DNA of 64,000 bases from Tateyamaria omphalii (GCF_019802125.1 NZ_JAHVHT010000001.1:1732380-1796379); one strand, 5' to 3'. Counted from the first letter of the stretch, positions 46,101 to 54,958 are shown. Translations and numbers: made by a program. The notes: generated by a model not told the origin, from the sequence alone.

Positions 46101-48663
46101 GTGCTGGATTATAGGCGTCGCCATTGGAATCAGCGATCCGATCCAGCCCGCTGAGGCAGACAAACAAACGGTTTTCGCCGCAGACGGCGGTGTAGTTTGA
46201 CATCGCTTCGCGCAGCATATCGAGCCTGTGACGGCGCGGGGCGCGGCCCGGCCCGACGTCCTTCGTCAAGTTGGTGGCATCGAGATCGAAATCTGCGAGA
46301 CCCATCGTATCCTGTTTCATCAGTGTCTGGTCGTCTTCCCAAGCGACGGCAACCAGTTCCTGCGCCGCGTGGGTCAGGTCGCCCCCGGTGAGCGCGAGTC
46401 CGTGATAAGCCTGCGGATCGGCCATGTAGGACTGAATCTTGGTCTTGAGCGCGCTATCGGAGCGCATGAATTTTGTCAGGCGGCGCAGGCGTTCAAACTC
46501 GCTGAGGCTGAGATCAGCCTGCCCGGATTGGGGGTTGAGGTAGCGTTTGGCATCCTCGACCTGGTGCGCAAACTTATCCGCTAGGTCTTGGTAGGCTTTA
46601 GCCAGACTGGCAGGTTTGGGCGGCGCTGCGTCCGGGTCCGCGAGGCATTTCGCTGTCCAATACGAAAAAAACCGCCCGAAGGCCTTGAGGACAGAGGTAA
46701 ACTCCATCGAAAAGGACAGATGCGCAAGAAAGCCACCCGTGTGGAAGCTGCCATCTGGCAGGTCGAAAATGAACGCCTGATTTTCGCGGCGATGCAGCAG
46801 ATTTGCAAAGGTCGCCTGCCCGGTACCCCGAGGCGCCGCGAAGCGCATAATACGTCGGTTATACCCGGCTTGGGTGAGGACCTGATCGGTCGCGACCTTG
46901 CGGGCGGAGTTAAGCTGCGGCCAGTCGGTCGCCTCGGTTTCGAGCAATTTCGGCTCCCAGATGCTGCAATGGCGGACCGAGAGGTAGCCGGGCGCACCGC
47001 TGACCCCTTCATCGGCGATATGATAGCGCGCACGCCGTTCATTGGGCGCGTGGCGGAGCGCATCCCACCAATCGCGGGACAGGCGGCCGAGCTCTTCAAG
47101 CTCATAGAGCATCGCGTTGGTGTAGGTTTCGGTTTCTGCCGCGTTGCGCAACGTGCGCAGCTCGGTCAGCCACGCTGCGCGGTCTGGCCCGACCGAGGTT
47201 GACTTCTTTCTGTCGGCGGCGAGGGCGTTCAGGTCGTTGAATGTCTTGTCACTTACCAGTTCCTTTTTGCCGCGACTGTCCGTCTTAGCATCTTCGGGCT
47301 TGCGGATGCGGAAATCGCGAATTTTGTTGAGTGCGCGCTCCAGATCGAGCGGTTCATGCGCGCCCTCCTCGCGGGTTTTCCAAGCCTTGTTGAGGCAGTT
47401 GCGAATGGCTTTCAGTGCCCCGAGCGTCTCGCGGAAGCGTTTGCCGCCATAGTGGATCGTGTAGATTTCATAGTCGAGCGCCCAGTCGATGGCTTTGGTG
47501 GCGTTCTTACGCTTGTAGTCGTCGCCGGTTTCGCTGGGCAGAAGCGCGAAGGTGCGCCGTGGGGCCTGATCGGCCTTGCGCCCGCGTTCCACAAAGCGGC
47601 GGAACGGCAGCAGGATGTCCGACTCGCCGCCGAAGCCGACCATGAGGACATCGTTGCCGGAGAACAGAATTTCTTGCGCGGCCTGGAAGGCTTCGGCGCT
47701 GGACGGGTCCTGAGCATAGACGCGGCGGTAATCGCTTTTGGACACGACCATATCCATCGGATGGTCAAGCCGCCCGTGCAGGTGAAAGATCTGATACAAT
47801 TCGGAGCGCGAATAAGCTGCGAAATTGACCAGATCGCCGACATTGCCCGCGTCGATACTTGTTGAGGAGATCTTTCGGCGCAGGGAGCTGGAGACGGAAA
47901 TGCGGCGCGGGTTGGGTTCAGAGTTTTCTGTGTCGTACTTGGGCAGCCGCTTGAATTGCAAATGTGCGGTGGTGCCCGGCTCGGACCGCAGGTTGCTTTC
48001 GTAAAGGAACCGTTCGAATTCAGCATCGTAATTCGTGGTTAGGATGCGGCGCGAGCGGGTGTGTTTGAGAATACGCCCGACGGGGTTGTTATCTATATCC
48101 AGATTTTCCCAAGGGTGGTCGCGTGAGTGGAAACTTTTGGCAAACTCGGCGCGCACTTTTGCGACGTGAATTGGTTGCGGCTCAACCTCATCCATTACAT
48201 TGAGCAGTTCCTCGCACAAATCTAGTGCAATTCTGAGAGAATCTGTGTCGAGATCGCCTTGCGCTTCAAGCTTCGCCAGCCGGCCCCTGACCATGTCTTT
48301 CGCCGCGTCCGAGCTGCCGAGCGAATAGTGTTTTACGTCTTCGGTGCCGCAGAGTTCCATGATTTGATCGAACAGTCGAATTTGCCGCACGGGGAAGCGT
48401 GTGAAGGTTGTTGAGCCGTCCTCGTTTCGTTGTTCGTCGCGTGATGACATGCCGTTTTCGGCGAATTGCCGGGTCGTTAGAGCGATGAAATGTATGAGGG
48501 TTTGGTTCCAGGATTGTTGACCTAGGCTGATCGTCGCGCCGGAGCCGACGAGCAGGATCAGCCGGCGCATATTGATCGCGCGCCACAGGCCGATTCGGGC
48601 TTTGCGCCGTATAGTTTCTGCCCGCCGGTCGTTTGGCAGATAGGGCTGGAGATGCGTCCACAT
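43129..48663 (-). CDS. Giant SIR2 / NTPase-like / TPR protein, probable antiphage NADase
   Basis: An 1844-aa protein. The N-terminal SIR2-like domain (about 30-400) has LILLVGSGATISLG, ILTTNYDAEFERF, IFHLHGRLDHP (catalytic-type His) and VLMVGFGGESD, the pattern of defence NADases (ThsA, DSR, Avs5 type). A central region has a Walker-A-like APRGTGQATFANLL (about 606) in which the usual Lys is Gln, and a Walker-B-like LFVCLSGLDRI (about 834). A long helical middle follows, and the last about 300 residues are TPR-like repeats (about 1550-1820). Effector, switch and sensor in one chain suggests an abortive-infection STAND-like protein of Avs5-like layout. The NTPase assignment is inference. Confidence 0.75.
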   Translation of the reverse strand: MWTHLQPYLPNDRRAETIRRKARIGLWRAINMRRLILLVGSGATISLGQQSWNQTLIHFIALTTRQFAENGMSSRDEQRNEDGSTTFTRFPVRQIRLFDQIMELCGTEDVKHYSLGSSDAAKDMVRGRLAKLEAQGDLDTDSLRIALDLCEELLNVMDEVEPQPIHVAKVRAEFAKSFHSRDHPWENLDIDNNPVGRILKHTRSRRILTTNYDAEFERFLYESNLRSEPGTTAHLQFKRLPKYDTENSEPNPRRISVSSSLRRKISSTSIDAGNVGDLVNFAAYSRSELYQIFHLHGRLDHPMDMVVSKSDYRRVYAQDPSSAEAFQAAQEILFSGNDVLMVGFGGESDILLPFRRFVERGRKADQAPRRTFALLPSETGDDYKRKNATKAIDWALDYEIYTIHYGGKRFRETLGALKAIRNCLNKAWKTREEGAHEPLDLERALNKIRDFRIRKPEDAKTDSRGKKELVSDKTFNDLNALAADRKKSTSVGPDRAAWLTELRTLRNAAETETYTNAMLYELEELGRLSRDWWDALRHAPNERRARYHIADEGVSGAPGYLSVRHCSIWEPKLLETEATDWPQLNSARKVATDQVLTQAGYNRRIMRFAAPRGTGQATFANLLHRRENQAFIFDLPDGSFHTGGFLAHLSFSMEFTSVLKAFGRFFSYWTAKCLADPDAAPPKPASLAKAYQDLADKFAHQVEDAKRYLNPQSGQADLSLSEFERLRRLTKFMRSDSALKTKIQSYMADPQAYHGLALTGGDLTHAAQELVAVAWEDDQTLMKQDTMGLADFDLDATNLTKDVGPGRAPRRHRLDMLREAMSNYTAVCGENRLFVCLSGLDRIADSNGDAYNPAHRAFFRLLTGTEERTETNPFIADGLSGLPIDVVLIAGKPEAPIAYLSKEFDPQVDPVASFESASDADKTPLNGNVQLYSNRSATKRLYKRWGELQTLSWERRIVMLGLKVEEKHFAYAKDKEQKYQKDPRTEDRVQKLPGPEEAAAMFLLWAESTQSDLSHRDIGDLHETSQIHRLLYENLSLSLWVLRLWVFQAREAEASGRSPVPFGFHSFLRDLDATAARDGQHGVLKYVLDSYERVDAQRYHVTDTAAGSATYIPELHTLILRHLVVFALPVEPWVLVGCPLILSLLQKEFKKRCRNGVGLPSLDVDEVKDEALRQGYLARLEWLERVFVLRELRLALNTLVGRALVMRVHPASDVFKRAEWDDDKSNMATEAFLHTRYSLHNKIRQFVAHSIRLGVHDGADINHHRMSIYCDQPRELPSPTQEHYALVRDILEHQIDLCRETLAAMFQIGHEQARIRDIMEGWDSDTGIRSTSPAQQSERRLDTVHETPEDRRFRFALARRIFAPEPVADGPLNKIDEALSAVAEGLHIENWASPDGVGGSFGRLHAVPQRLRAMFSVLQGSFAIGSLSRMTSVRTSTADGNATPFDAYGNWLRSLINAGASLDRTQLEFQRIFCGTTFQDRTTGNHEISGWLSEAPNKQTDTPSISRITAAEQSIRSAAQDLGLSAIQRTQHTTLRHPFYRDEIAWLYNERGLTALTQGNVFDALPLLQQASFIMSHRRVPESDSHAFHAAERRIQLNMGIALLERGSVAEAQRVLTDLRIGSLQISGSTPSEIKPFSELYLAVCDHIGGSFERAGRAYTKLQKTFSKKNQFRAVAITCRSHADLCRARGELDQALKLSDLAMKAASRSEQRDIEHLCTVSSARVLIELGQSRKASPLLDRAMGYARTMGLPRIEIDAKIALSELMNNQGDYTLAGQFASEAVALSVENGLRLRKLSALFSYALSRRNRGSDDFAKRLLTKVASEAEELGYMTIAGAANTEMPT

Positions 48664-48669
48664 AAAGGG

Positions 48670-49335
48670 TTAGCTTGTCGGTGGTGCGACACCGAAGTCG
48701 AAAATGATTGATCTGACACCAGCAAGCGGGATGCTATCCAAAGCGTCTAGCCCCCGCCCCTTCTTGTCTTTCGTCTTCGGCTTTGTGAAGGAAACGCGCC
48801 ATTTCCAACAGTTGCTGTCATCTGTGAAAGACTTCGCTTCGAAAACGCGTTTTCCTGTGCCTTTTGAAAAATCTCGTCCATATAGGCGGGAGACAGATAC
48901 TGACTTCATGTAGCGCTCACCCTCGTACGCTTCGATTGTGTAATGCACAACGATGCCGAATTTATAGAGCTGTGCGCAGATGTATTCCATGACATCTGTC
49001 GCGACCGCCGTCGTGCTGGTGCCGTTTGGAAATTTTACATCGTCGGCACACAACTGAACATCTGCGCCTCGGATACACGGCTCCGTTTTTGCGTCACCAA
49101 TTTCTATGGAAAGATCGAACGGCTCGAAGCCGATTTGAATATTTTCAAAGTTAGCCACACCAATACCCCAGGTAAAAATTCGAGCACATGGATAATCTGC
49201 GTCCTGCAAGGCTGCACGCCAGGAAAGCAAAGCGCAAGAAATAGTTTGCGCAGCGCTTCCTCTGGTTTTGCAGAAGTAGATTTGAGCAGCGCTCAAGCGT
49301 TGGTAGAGCTTTCGATTTAAGGTGTTCGGATGCAA
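48670..49335 (-). CDS. Uncharacterised partner gene upstream of the SIR2 protein
   Basis: A 221-aa protein ending 6 bp before the SIR2 gene, so the two form an operon. No domain is recognised. The C-terminal part is basic (SFTKPKTKDKKGRG) and ends IIFDFGVAPPTS. The first 59 residues (Cys-rich) are doubtful, because a GTG at 49158 with a GGGG stretch upstream would start VANFENIQIGFEPFDLSIEIGD and give a 162-aa protein. It could be an accessory or specificity factor for the SIR2 protein. Confidence 0.6.
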   Translation of the reverse strand: MHPNTLNRKLYQRLSAAQIYFCKTRGSAAQTISCALLSWRAALQDADYPCARIFTWGIGVANFENIQIGFEPFDLSIEIGDAKTEPCIRGADVQLCADDVKFPNGTSTTAVATDVMEYICAQLYKFGIVVHYTIEAYEGERYMKSVSVSRLYGRDFSKGTGKRVFEAKSFTDDSNCWKWRVSFTKPKTKDKKGRGLDALDSIPLAGVRSIIFDFGVAPPTS

Positions 49336-49677
49336 GCGGACGCCCTAGGGCGTCCGGTTCTGGTCCGGTTGAACCTTACCAAACGAAGCCATCCTAGAGA
49401 CTCAGTATGAAGGCGAATTCCTAGTTATCGATACTTCAACTTCACAACAACCATCGCCGACCATGCGCTTACTATCAAGACTCAAGCCCAATGCGCACGA
49501 ATACAAAAGTGGCTCGAGTTCTTGGAAATCGCTATTGACCCAGAAGACGTTTTGTTCCCAAAACCTGTTTTCGGATCGAAATCGCCTTTTTTCCTTGCGA
49601 AATCACACGCCTGCGTACACGATCAAGAAGCATTTTTACTTCTTTTAGTTGAGTCTCCAGCAACCTAACACATTCCA
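49336..49677. other. Divergent promoter region between the SIR2 operon and the envelope cassette
   Basis: No convincing gene. The 20-bp perfect palindrome CGGACGCCCTAGGGCGTCCG lies at 49337-49356, directly before the partner gene. A sequence partly like the 18-bp repeat (CGATAACTAGGAATTC, minus strand) is at 49415-49430. The base composition is AT-richer than in the flanking genes, as expected for promoters, but no consensus boxes were assigned. Confidence 0.5.
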
Positions 49678-50670
49678 ATGAAACCAAATTCCTCTGAATA
49701 TACCTTCGTCCGGGACGTCCAAGTATTGGAAAAAAGTGAAAGACTGTCACTGGAAGACGCTTTTGCCAAGCACAAAGGCACTGCTTCAAAGCCAAGTCTG
49801 GCCCAGTTCAAAATCTGGTACGGTTTGGTCGGAGCCACAGAAAAAGATGTTCGAACGCGCATCGAGGCAGAGCTGGAGCAAAGCGCGTTACAGCGGATCA
49901 TAGGCTGGATTCGGGCATTCTTTTCTTCCGGGCTACTTTTTGTTGTTCTGGGCATCGCACTGATCGCTTGGGCGGATCATGCTCAGGACGAGTCGCACAC
50001 GGCTTTCACCTTCGTTTATGTCGTGCTGGGCATCGCGATCTCGCTCTATGGCACTGGCACACAGGCAGCTGGCAGCATGCGGAGCGATCTTCTGACAAAC
50101 GGCTGGTTCCAGGGGTCGATGGCCGGTGGTGCCGGCGTGCTGGCGTTTCTGGCCGGTTGGGCGATTGTGGAAAAACACGCCGAGATGCGGCAAGCTTTCG
50201 ATCAGCAGACGAAGTATCTGAAGGTCTCGTTTGAGATCGGATCCCGCGACAAAACGATTGCAATCAGTCCTGATGAACATGTTCTTTCGGCATATCTTGA
50301 GGGGCTGCCTGTTCTGACCTCAACACTTGAGGATCAGTTCATCGTGCTGTTGCCAAAGCAAGCCAACTCTGACCGCTGCGCCTTTCCTGTCCATCTGGAA
50401 TTTGCCGGCAGGGACGGCACACAACTGTTGATGGATAATGCCTTTCATTTTGTCGTAGACCCCGAGTGTGAAGAGGCGCCCACGCAAGGCGCGATGTCTG
50501 AGACCGTTCTAGTGGATCTGACGCCGCGCGAACGGGCAGGTGCGGATTTCGATGAATATGTCGCCACCAGAACAGTAGAGTTTGAGCAGCGCCTCATCGC
50601 TGCTGCGCCAAGGGCCGATCAGCCCGTGACCGTTGGCCAGAATGATATCAGCTTAGGGGCGTTCGAATGA
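49678..50670 (+). CDS. Membrane protein, first gene of envelope cassette
   Basis: A 330-aa protein. A cytoplasmic N-terminal domain (about 1-75, helical, YTFVRDVQVLEKSERLSLEDAFAKHKG) precedes three predicted membrane helices (about 81-99, 107-130 and 138-163). A large C-terminal domain rich in beta strands follows (about 165-330). No family is recognised. Its stop overlaps the next ATG by 4 bp (ATGA). The odd number of helices would place the C-terminal domain in the periplasm, where products of the next genes act. Confidence 0.65.
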   Translation: MKPNSSEYTFVRDVQVLEKSERLSLEDAFAKHKGTASKPSLAQFKIWYGLVGATEKDVRTRIEAELEQSALQRIIGWIRAFFSSGLLFVVLGIALIAWADHAQDESHTAFTFVYVVLGIAISLYGTGTQAAGSMRSDLLTNGWFQGSMAGGAGVLAFLAGWAIVEKHAEMRQAFDQQTKYLKVSFEIGSRDKTIAISPDEHVLSAYLEGLPVLTSTLEDQFIVLLPKQANSDRCAFPVHLEFAGRDGTQLLMDNAFHFVVDPECEEAPTQGAMSETVLVDLTPRERAGADFDEYVATRTVEFEQRLIAAAPRADQPVTVGQNDISLGAFE

Positions 50671-51740
50671 AGCGTTGGCGATCATTTGCAGCAAGCATTG
50701 CATTTTGTTGCGCGGCGTCCGCGTCTCAGGCAGTTGCCCAGAACTGCAGCTTCATCAATGGCGTTATTCTTGAAGGAAAGGCACAGAGCCTTCCCATGCT
50801 AGAGTCCGTTCGCGACCCATTGTCCTGCATCGTACCGCAGATCCCCGAGTTTGAATTCCAGATTCGGAATAATGAGCGGAACACTGCTGCGATCGGCGCT
50901 TATCTGTCACTGACCGCTGCAGCAATTCTGCTGGTCGAGGACGAGTTCATCAACGTGACGCGGTTTCGCGAACTTGACTCGGCCGAAGTCGCGCAAGTTC
51001 TGGCAATAGGGGCGGGACATAAGGATCGTTCGGTTCGCGTCAACTCGGCGCGTTTGCTAGCCAGCGTCGTTGACAACAGCACGCTTTGCATTGTGCTGGA
51101 TCATCTTCATCAACCCGTCCCACCACAAGAAGGCGGTGTCGCCGTCAATGCACGTGCCAATCTGCTTGGTATAGCTCGGGCCGCTGCAAGTTGGATCAGC
51201 ATTGAGAACCAAACGGCCCTTGCGGCTACGCTCAGCTACACATTCCGAACGATCAGCCAGGAAGCAGGAGGCGATCTTTCAAAGACACGCGAACTTGTGA
51301 CGGATATCGAGCGGCGCTTGCGCGCGAATGAAAGCGGCTTTGCATTGCAAGGAGAGCTGGACGACTGCCTTGATCCCAGCCTTTATCGATACTGGATCCC
51401 GCAAAACTTCCAGGATCAATTTACGAACATGAACCCGAACCCGTTTCTGGCGGGGCTGGAGTCACCCGTTCTTGAGACCGAAGTTGTAGATATCCGTTAC
51501 TGCTATCAGGAATTCCGCGGGGACAGTGGCAACGACAGCTACCTTGTCGCCTGCCATACCTCACCGATTTTTTGCGAACAGGCCAAGGAAAATCCGCAGA
51601 CGCAGTCATCGGAATGCGTTCCTTTGGATATGGAAACCACCAGCTGGGCTCCCGGTACAGACGGGCTTTTCGGGTCACTTTACCAATATAGCGCGACTGA
51701 ATTCCCCGCGCCGTTTCCAGCGGTTCCAGATGAGTTCTGA
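50667..51740 (+). CDS. Exported helical-repeat protein of the envelope cassette
   Basis: A 357-aa protein with a signal peptide (MKRWRSFAASIAFCCAASASQAVAQ). Residues about 70-220 are helical and resemble HEAT-type repeats (DSAEVAQVLAIGAGHKDRSVRVNSARLLASVV). The C-terminal part contains several cysteines (CYQEF, VACHTSPIFCEQ, SECVPL), likely disulfide-bonded in the periplasm. Family unknown. It is translationally coupled to the membrane protein upstream. Confidence 0.65.
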   Translation: MKRWRSFAASIAFCCAASASQAVAQNCSFINGVILEGKAQSLPMLESVRDPLSCIVPQIPEFEFQIRNNERNTAAIGAYLSLTAAAILLVEDEFINVTRFRELDSAEVAQVLAIGAGHKDRSVRVNSARLLASVVDNSTLCIVLDHLHQPVPPQEGGVAVNARANLLGIARAAASWISIENQTALAATLSYTFRTISQEAGGDLSKTRELVTDIERRLRANESGFALQGELDDCLDPSLYRYWIPQNFQDQFTNMNPNPFLAGLESPVLETEVVDIRYCYQEFRGDSGNDSYLVACHTSPIFCEQAKENPQTQSSECVPLDMETTSWAPGTDGLFGSLYQYSATEFPAPFPAVPDEF

Positions 51741-51821
51741 CACACATCGGCTGCGGGTCCGGACGACGTGGGGTGAGCGTTACGGTTAAACGCATGGACC
51801 GGGGATCAAAGGGAGGGGACG

Positions 51822-52727
51822 ATGCAGATACTGAGAGCCATGTTGAAAGGATTTTGCGCCGTGGCGCTTGCGCTTGCGCTGGGTGGTTGCACCGCAGGCG
51901 TATCCGAGTTTGTTGCCTATGATGCCGCGTTTGACATCCAGCATAACCAGGGCAATCAGGTGCTTGATGACTTGGCTGATGCGGAGCGGCAACTGGCCCG
52001 CCGTGTCCTTGCCGAAGAACTTGATGAACAGTTTTTTGATCCGGATTTCGCGGGCTACTACATCGATGCCGGTGATGCGCCTGCAACGGCGTCCCTGCGT
52101 GCCAATCTTAATGCATTGCGCCTCTACAACAAAGTCCTTCTTGGAATCGCCAATGGCGACGGTGCCGCGTTGCAAAGGGCGCGGGTCACCGAGATGATTG
52201 GCACCTTTCGGGCCGGCGTTGCGCCGTTCAACGCAGAAGATCAAAGCGCGGACCCGGCCGCAAATGCAACCGCCAGCACCACCGCGGCGCGCGCAAAACT
52301 GACAGATCTCTGCGGTGCATGTGAGCTGACGCTGCAGTTGTCACAGCAGATCCTTCCGGGGCTTGAACAGGCCGTTGCACAGGTCAACTATCAGCGTTTC
52401 CGGGAAGAGGTCGTCAATCAGCAGCCCAATATGGCGGCGCTGCTTGATGCCTTTCGCGAAGGTGCAGCGCGGATGTATCGCACGATGGTGCGTGCCAACA
52501 GCGGGACGAGTTTCGGTGAAGGCACCGGCATTCGCGAAGCAGACCGCGCCCGGGTCGCCGCCTTTCGGCAAGAGCTCGCGAAGTGGGTTCTAATGATTGA
52601 TGAAACCCAGATCGCTATGCAGGCCGCCGCTGACGCAGCCGCCGCAGGTGGCCGGGGAGAACTTTCAGCGCAGCGCCTTTTGCGACAATCCATTGAACTT
52701 GAACGTATTTCAGCGGCAACCAATTGA
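51822..52727 (+). CDS. Lipoprotein of the envelope cassette
   Basis: A 301-aa protein whose signal peptide ends in the lipobox LGGC (Cys about 24), so it should be lipid-anchored in the envelope. The remainder is almost entirely helical, with an Ala/Gln-rich C-terminus. A very strong ribosome-binding site (GGGAGGGG) lies 5 bases upstream of the ATG at 51822. No family is recognised. The 24-bp gap to the next gene indicates cotranscription. Confidence 0.7.
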   Translation: MQILRAMLKGFCAVALALALGGCTAGVSEFVAYDAAFDIQHNQGNQVLDDLADAERQLARRVLAEELDEQFFDPDFAGYYIDAGDAPATASLRANLNALRLYNKVLLGIANGDGAALQRARVTEMIGTFRAGVAPFNAEDQSADPAANATASTTAARAKLTDLCGACELTLQLSQQILPGLEQAVAQVNYQRFREEVVNQQPNMAALLDAFREGAARMYRTMVRANSGTSFGEGTGIREADRARVAAFRQELAKWVLMIDETQIAMQAAADAAAAGGRGELSAQRLLRQSIELERISAATN

Positions 52728-52751
52728 GACCGACAGGTCAGGGAGGGCATC

Positions 52752-54656
52752 ATGGCTACCATGCAGGAGCTTGAGCGACAACTCGAAAGCATGCGCAAGA
52801 CCCTACAGGCAGAATGGAATGAGGCCGACGATGCCCGCCGGGAAGAGATTGAGATCATTGGGCAGCCTGTCCTGGATGCCCTTGACCGCATCGCCTTCTT
52901 TTCACTGCACGAACTCGCAGCAGAGGTCGCACGACTTAGATCTGTGATTGATGGTTTTCTGGGGCCGAACCTGCCGGATCTCGAAGATGAAATGCAGGCA
53001 CTGCGAGCAGAGACTGCCGAAATTTTGGACCTCTCCGCCGAAGAGGTCAACCTTACAGCCCCGGTCCCCGAAGAGACGCCGGTTGTCCCTTATGAAATCG
53101 TGGCAGAGGATCCCGGGGAGATCCCTACCGGTGCCGCAAACCTGACAATGACAGAGGCGCATCTGATTGCCCTTTGGAAAAGGTCTCAGTTCCCTTTGCC
53201 GACATCGGGAATGATCACCTTTGGTTTGCGCGGGTGCAGACCTGTCGATTACGCAGGCACACCCTTTGCTGCGTCACATGCGCTCGAAATGCGCAATGTG
53301 AATTACCAGACGATGAACTGCACGCTTGGGCAGTGGCGCCCGGGCAATGGGTTTGCCTTGTTCCCCGGCTCAACTGTCCCGTTTAATACGGTGGTTGAAG
53401 GCGGCATCGCCAAGGGCGGCAAGGGTGTGAACCAAATGGGGCGCGGGCGCTACAAGCGCTATGCGCCCGGCTGGCACAAGTTTTCTGAACAACACCAGGG
53501 GCATTGGGCACTTCGTCAGGAGAGTTTCATCACCCTGCAACGCACATCCGATGACGCGGATTACGATGGTGACGATCCGTGGTTCGCAACACTCGCAGCA
53601 GGCGACAATATCCATTGCGCGTTTTCGATGGGGATAGATAGCAACATTCCCGATGCGAAGTTCTCTTCCGCCGGGTGCCAGACGGTTGCTGGGAAGGTGA
53701 AGAAAGGCGTCAAAGGAAGCGAAAAAGGGCCCTGGAAAAAGTTCATCGCGCCCTTTCAGCAAGGGTTCGCGCAAGAGTTTGACCAGACCGAGTATGTTCT
53801 TTTTGATGCCGCTGAAATGCAGCAGATGGTCGTGGGGCGCGGCACCGGAAAATCCATTATTCTGCGGTTTGGCAGCGAAGGCCCTTTGGTGCGCCAACTG
53901 CAAGCCGCACTGAAGGCGGTCGGCCATGCGATCAAGGTTGACGGCGACTTCGGTCCCGGCACGTTCTCGGCATTGCGAGACTTTCAGATCGCAAAAGGAG
54001 AGGAGGTGGACGGCATCCTCGGCCCTGCGACGGCATCTGATCTGGGCTTCACGCTACCGACTTTCGATTTTGACAACGCGATCAGTGGTGGCCCTGGTTA
54101 TGTGCAAGGCGGAGGGGATACACGCCGGGCAATTGCGTGGGGTGCGACGACTTTGAGCAAAGACAGCCACGGAGAAACCTTTAACCAAGCCGTCTGCGAT
54201 ATGTGCGAACGGCTGAACGTCGATCCAGATCACATGATGGCCGTGATGGCTTTTGAAACAGGCAGTACGTTCTCGCCAAGCAAGCTAAATAAGGCGGGCT
54301 CTTCCGCCATTGGCCTGATCCAATTCCTTTCATCGACCGCAGATGACCTCGGGACCTCTACGGACGATTTGGCAGATATGTCACCGCTAGAGCAGCTTGT
54401 CTGGGTTGAAAAGTACTTTCGTCGCGCAGCCGGCGGCCGGGTCTTGGCATCTTTGTCCGATGTCTACATGGCAGTCCTATATCCCAAAGCAATCGGCAAG
54501 CCAGAATCGTTTGTACTCTTCGAGCAGGGAAGCGACGCTTACACGCTCAATGTCGGCCTTGATACGGACAAGTCTGGCACGGTGACAAAGGTGGAAGCGG
54601 CAACGAAGGTTCAAAACAAGCTGCGCACAGGTCTCAAACCCAACAACATAGGATAA
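52752..54656 (+). CDS. Multidomain peptidoglycan-active protein
   Basis: A 634-aa protein without a signal peptide. An N-terminal coiled coil (about 1-100) precedes a domain (about 130-360) with CTLGQWRPGNGFALFPGSTVPF and the pattern His-x16-SSAGCQ (HCAFSM...FSSAGCQT). That pattern resembles the L,D-transpeptidase (YkuD) His...SHGC catalytic motif. A peptidoglycan-binding domain 1 follows (about 378-437, EGPLVRQLQAALKAVGHAIKVDGDFGPGTFSALRDFQ), then a lysozyme/SLT-like domain (about 475-600, MMAVMAFETGSTFSPSKLNKAGSSAIGLIQF, catalytic Glu in FETGS). A good ribosome-binding site (GGGAGGG) precedes the ATG. It may be a cell-wall-modifying or toxin-like effector; the export route is unclear. Confidence 0.7.
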   Translation: MATMQELERQLESMRKTLQAEWNEADDARREEIEIIGQPVLDALDRIAFFSLHELAAEVARLRSVIDGFLGPNLPDLEDEMQALRAETAEILDLSAEEVNLTAPVPEETPVVPYEIVAEDPGEIPTGAANLTMTEAHLIALWKRSQFPLPTSGMITFGLRGCRPVDYAGTPFAASHALEMRNVNYQTMNCTLGQWRPGNGFALFPGSTVPFNTVVEGGIAKGGKGVNQMGRGRYKRYAPGWHKFSEQHQGHWALRQESFITLQRTSDDADYDGDDPWFATLAAGDNIHCAFSMGIDSNIPDAKFSSAGCQTVAGKVKKGVKGSEKGPWKKFIAPFQQGFAQEFDQTEYVLFDAAEMQQMVVGRGTGKSIILRFGSEGPLVRQLQAALKAVGHAIKVDGDFGPGTFSALRDFQIAKGEEVDGILGPATASDLGFTLPTFDFDNAISGGPGYVQGGGDTRRAIAWGATTLSKDSHGETFNQAVCDMCERLNVDPDHMMAVMAFETGSTFSPSKLNKAGSSAIGLIQFLSSTADDLGTSTDDLADMSPLEQLVWVEKYFRRAAGGRVLASLSDVYMAVLYPKAIGKPESFVLFEQGSDAYTLNVGLDTDKSGTVTKVEAATKVQNKLRTGLKPNNIG

Positions 54657-54958
54657 GAGCCGACCACTCTGAATGGATCTGAAGGTCCTCTAAGCTCTAG
54701 AGCCAAAGATAACCTAGGTAGTGGTCGAATTCCTCAGCTACGTTTTAAGCTTACGGAAGGTGGATAGCAGTGTAGCCCTTCCGTTTTGACGTGACACACG
54801 CACTTCTCTTTTAGCTAGTATGTTGATGCAAGATGAACTGGCTTAAATACAAATTCGCTGCACTATGCGGATAGTGGGTCCCATTATCGTAACCGCCCAG
54901 CCCGCTTGGCAGACACTGATCTCGGAGTAACGATAGTCCCGAGAATTAATCATTCGAC
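54657..54958. other. Intergenic region after the envelope cassette
   Basis: No gene supported. Arms GACCACT and AGTGGTC occur about 50 bases apart near 54662 and 54719, too far apart for a simple terminator. The base composition is AT-rich. Confidence 0.4.

Noticed and set aside
49463..49648. 61-codon plus-strand frame before the envelope cassette
   Set aside because: Low-complexity Ser/Lys/Phe composition, no ribosome-binding site, and it lies in a likely promoter region.
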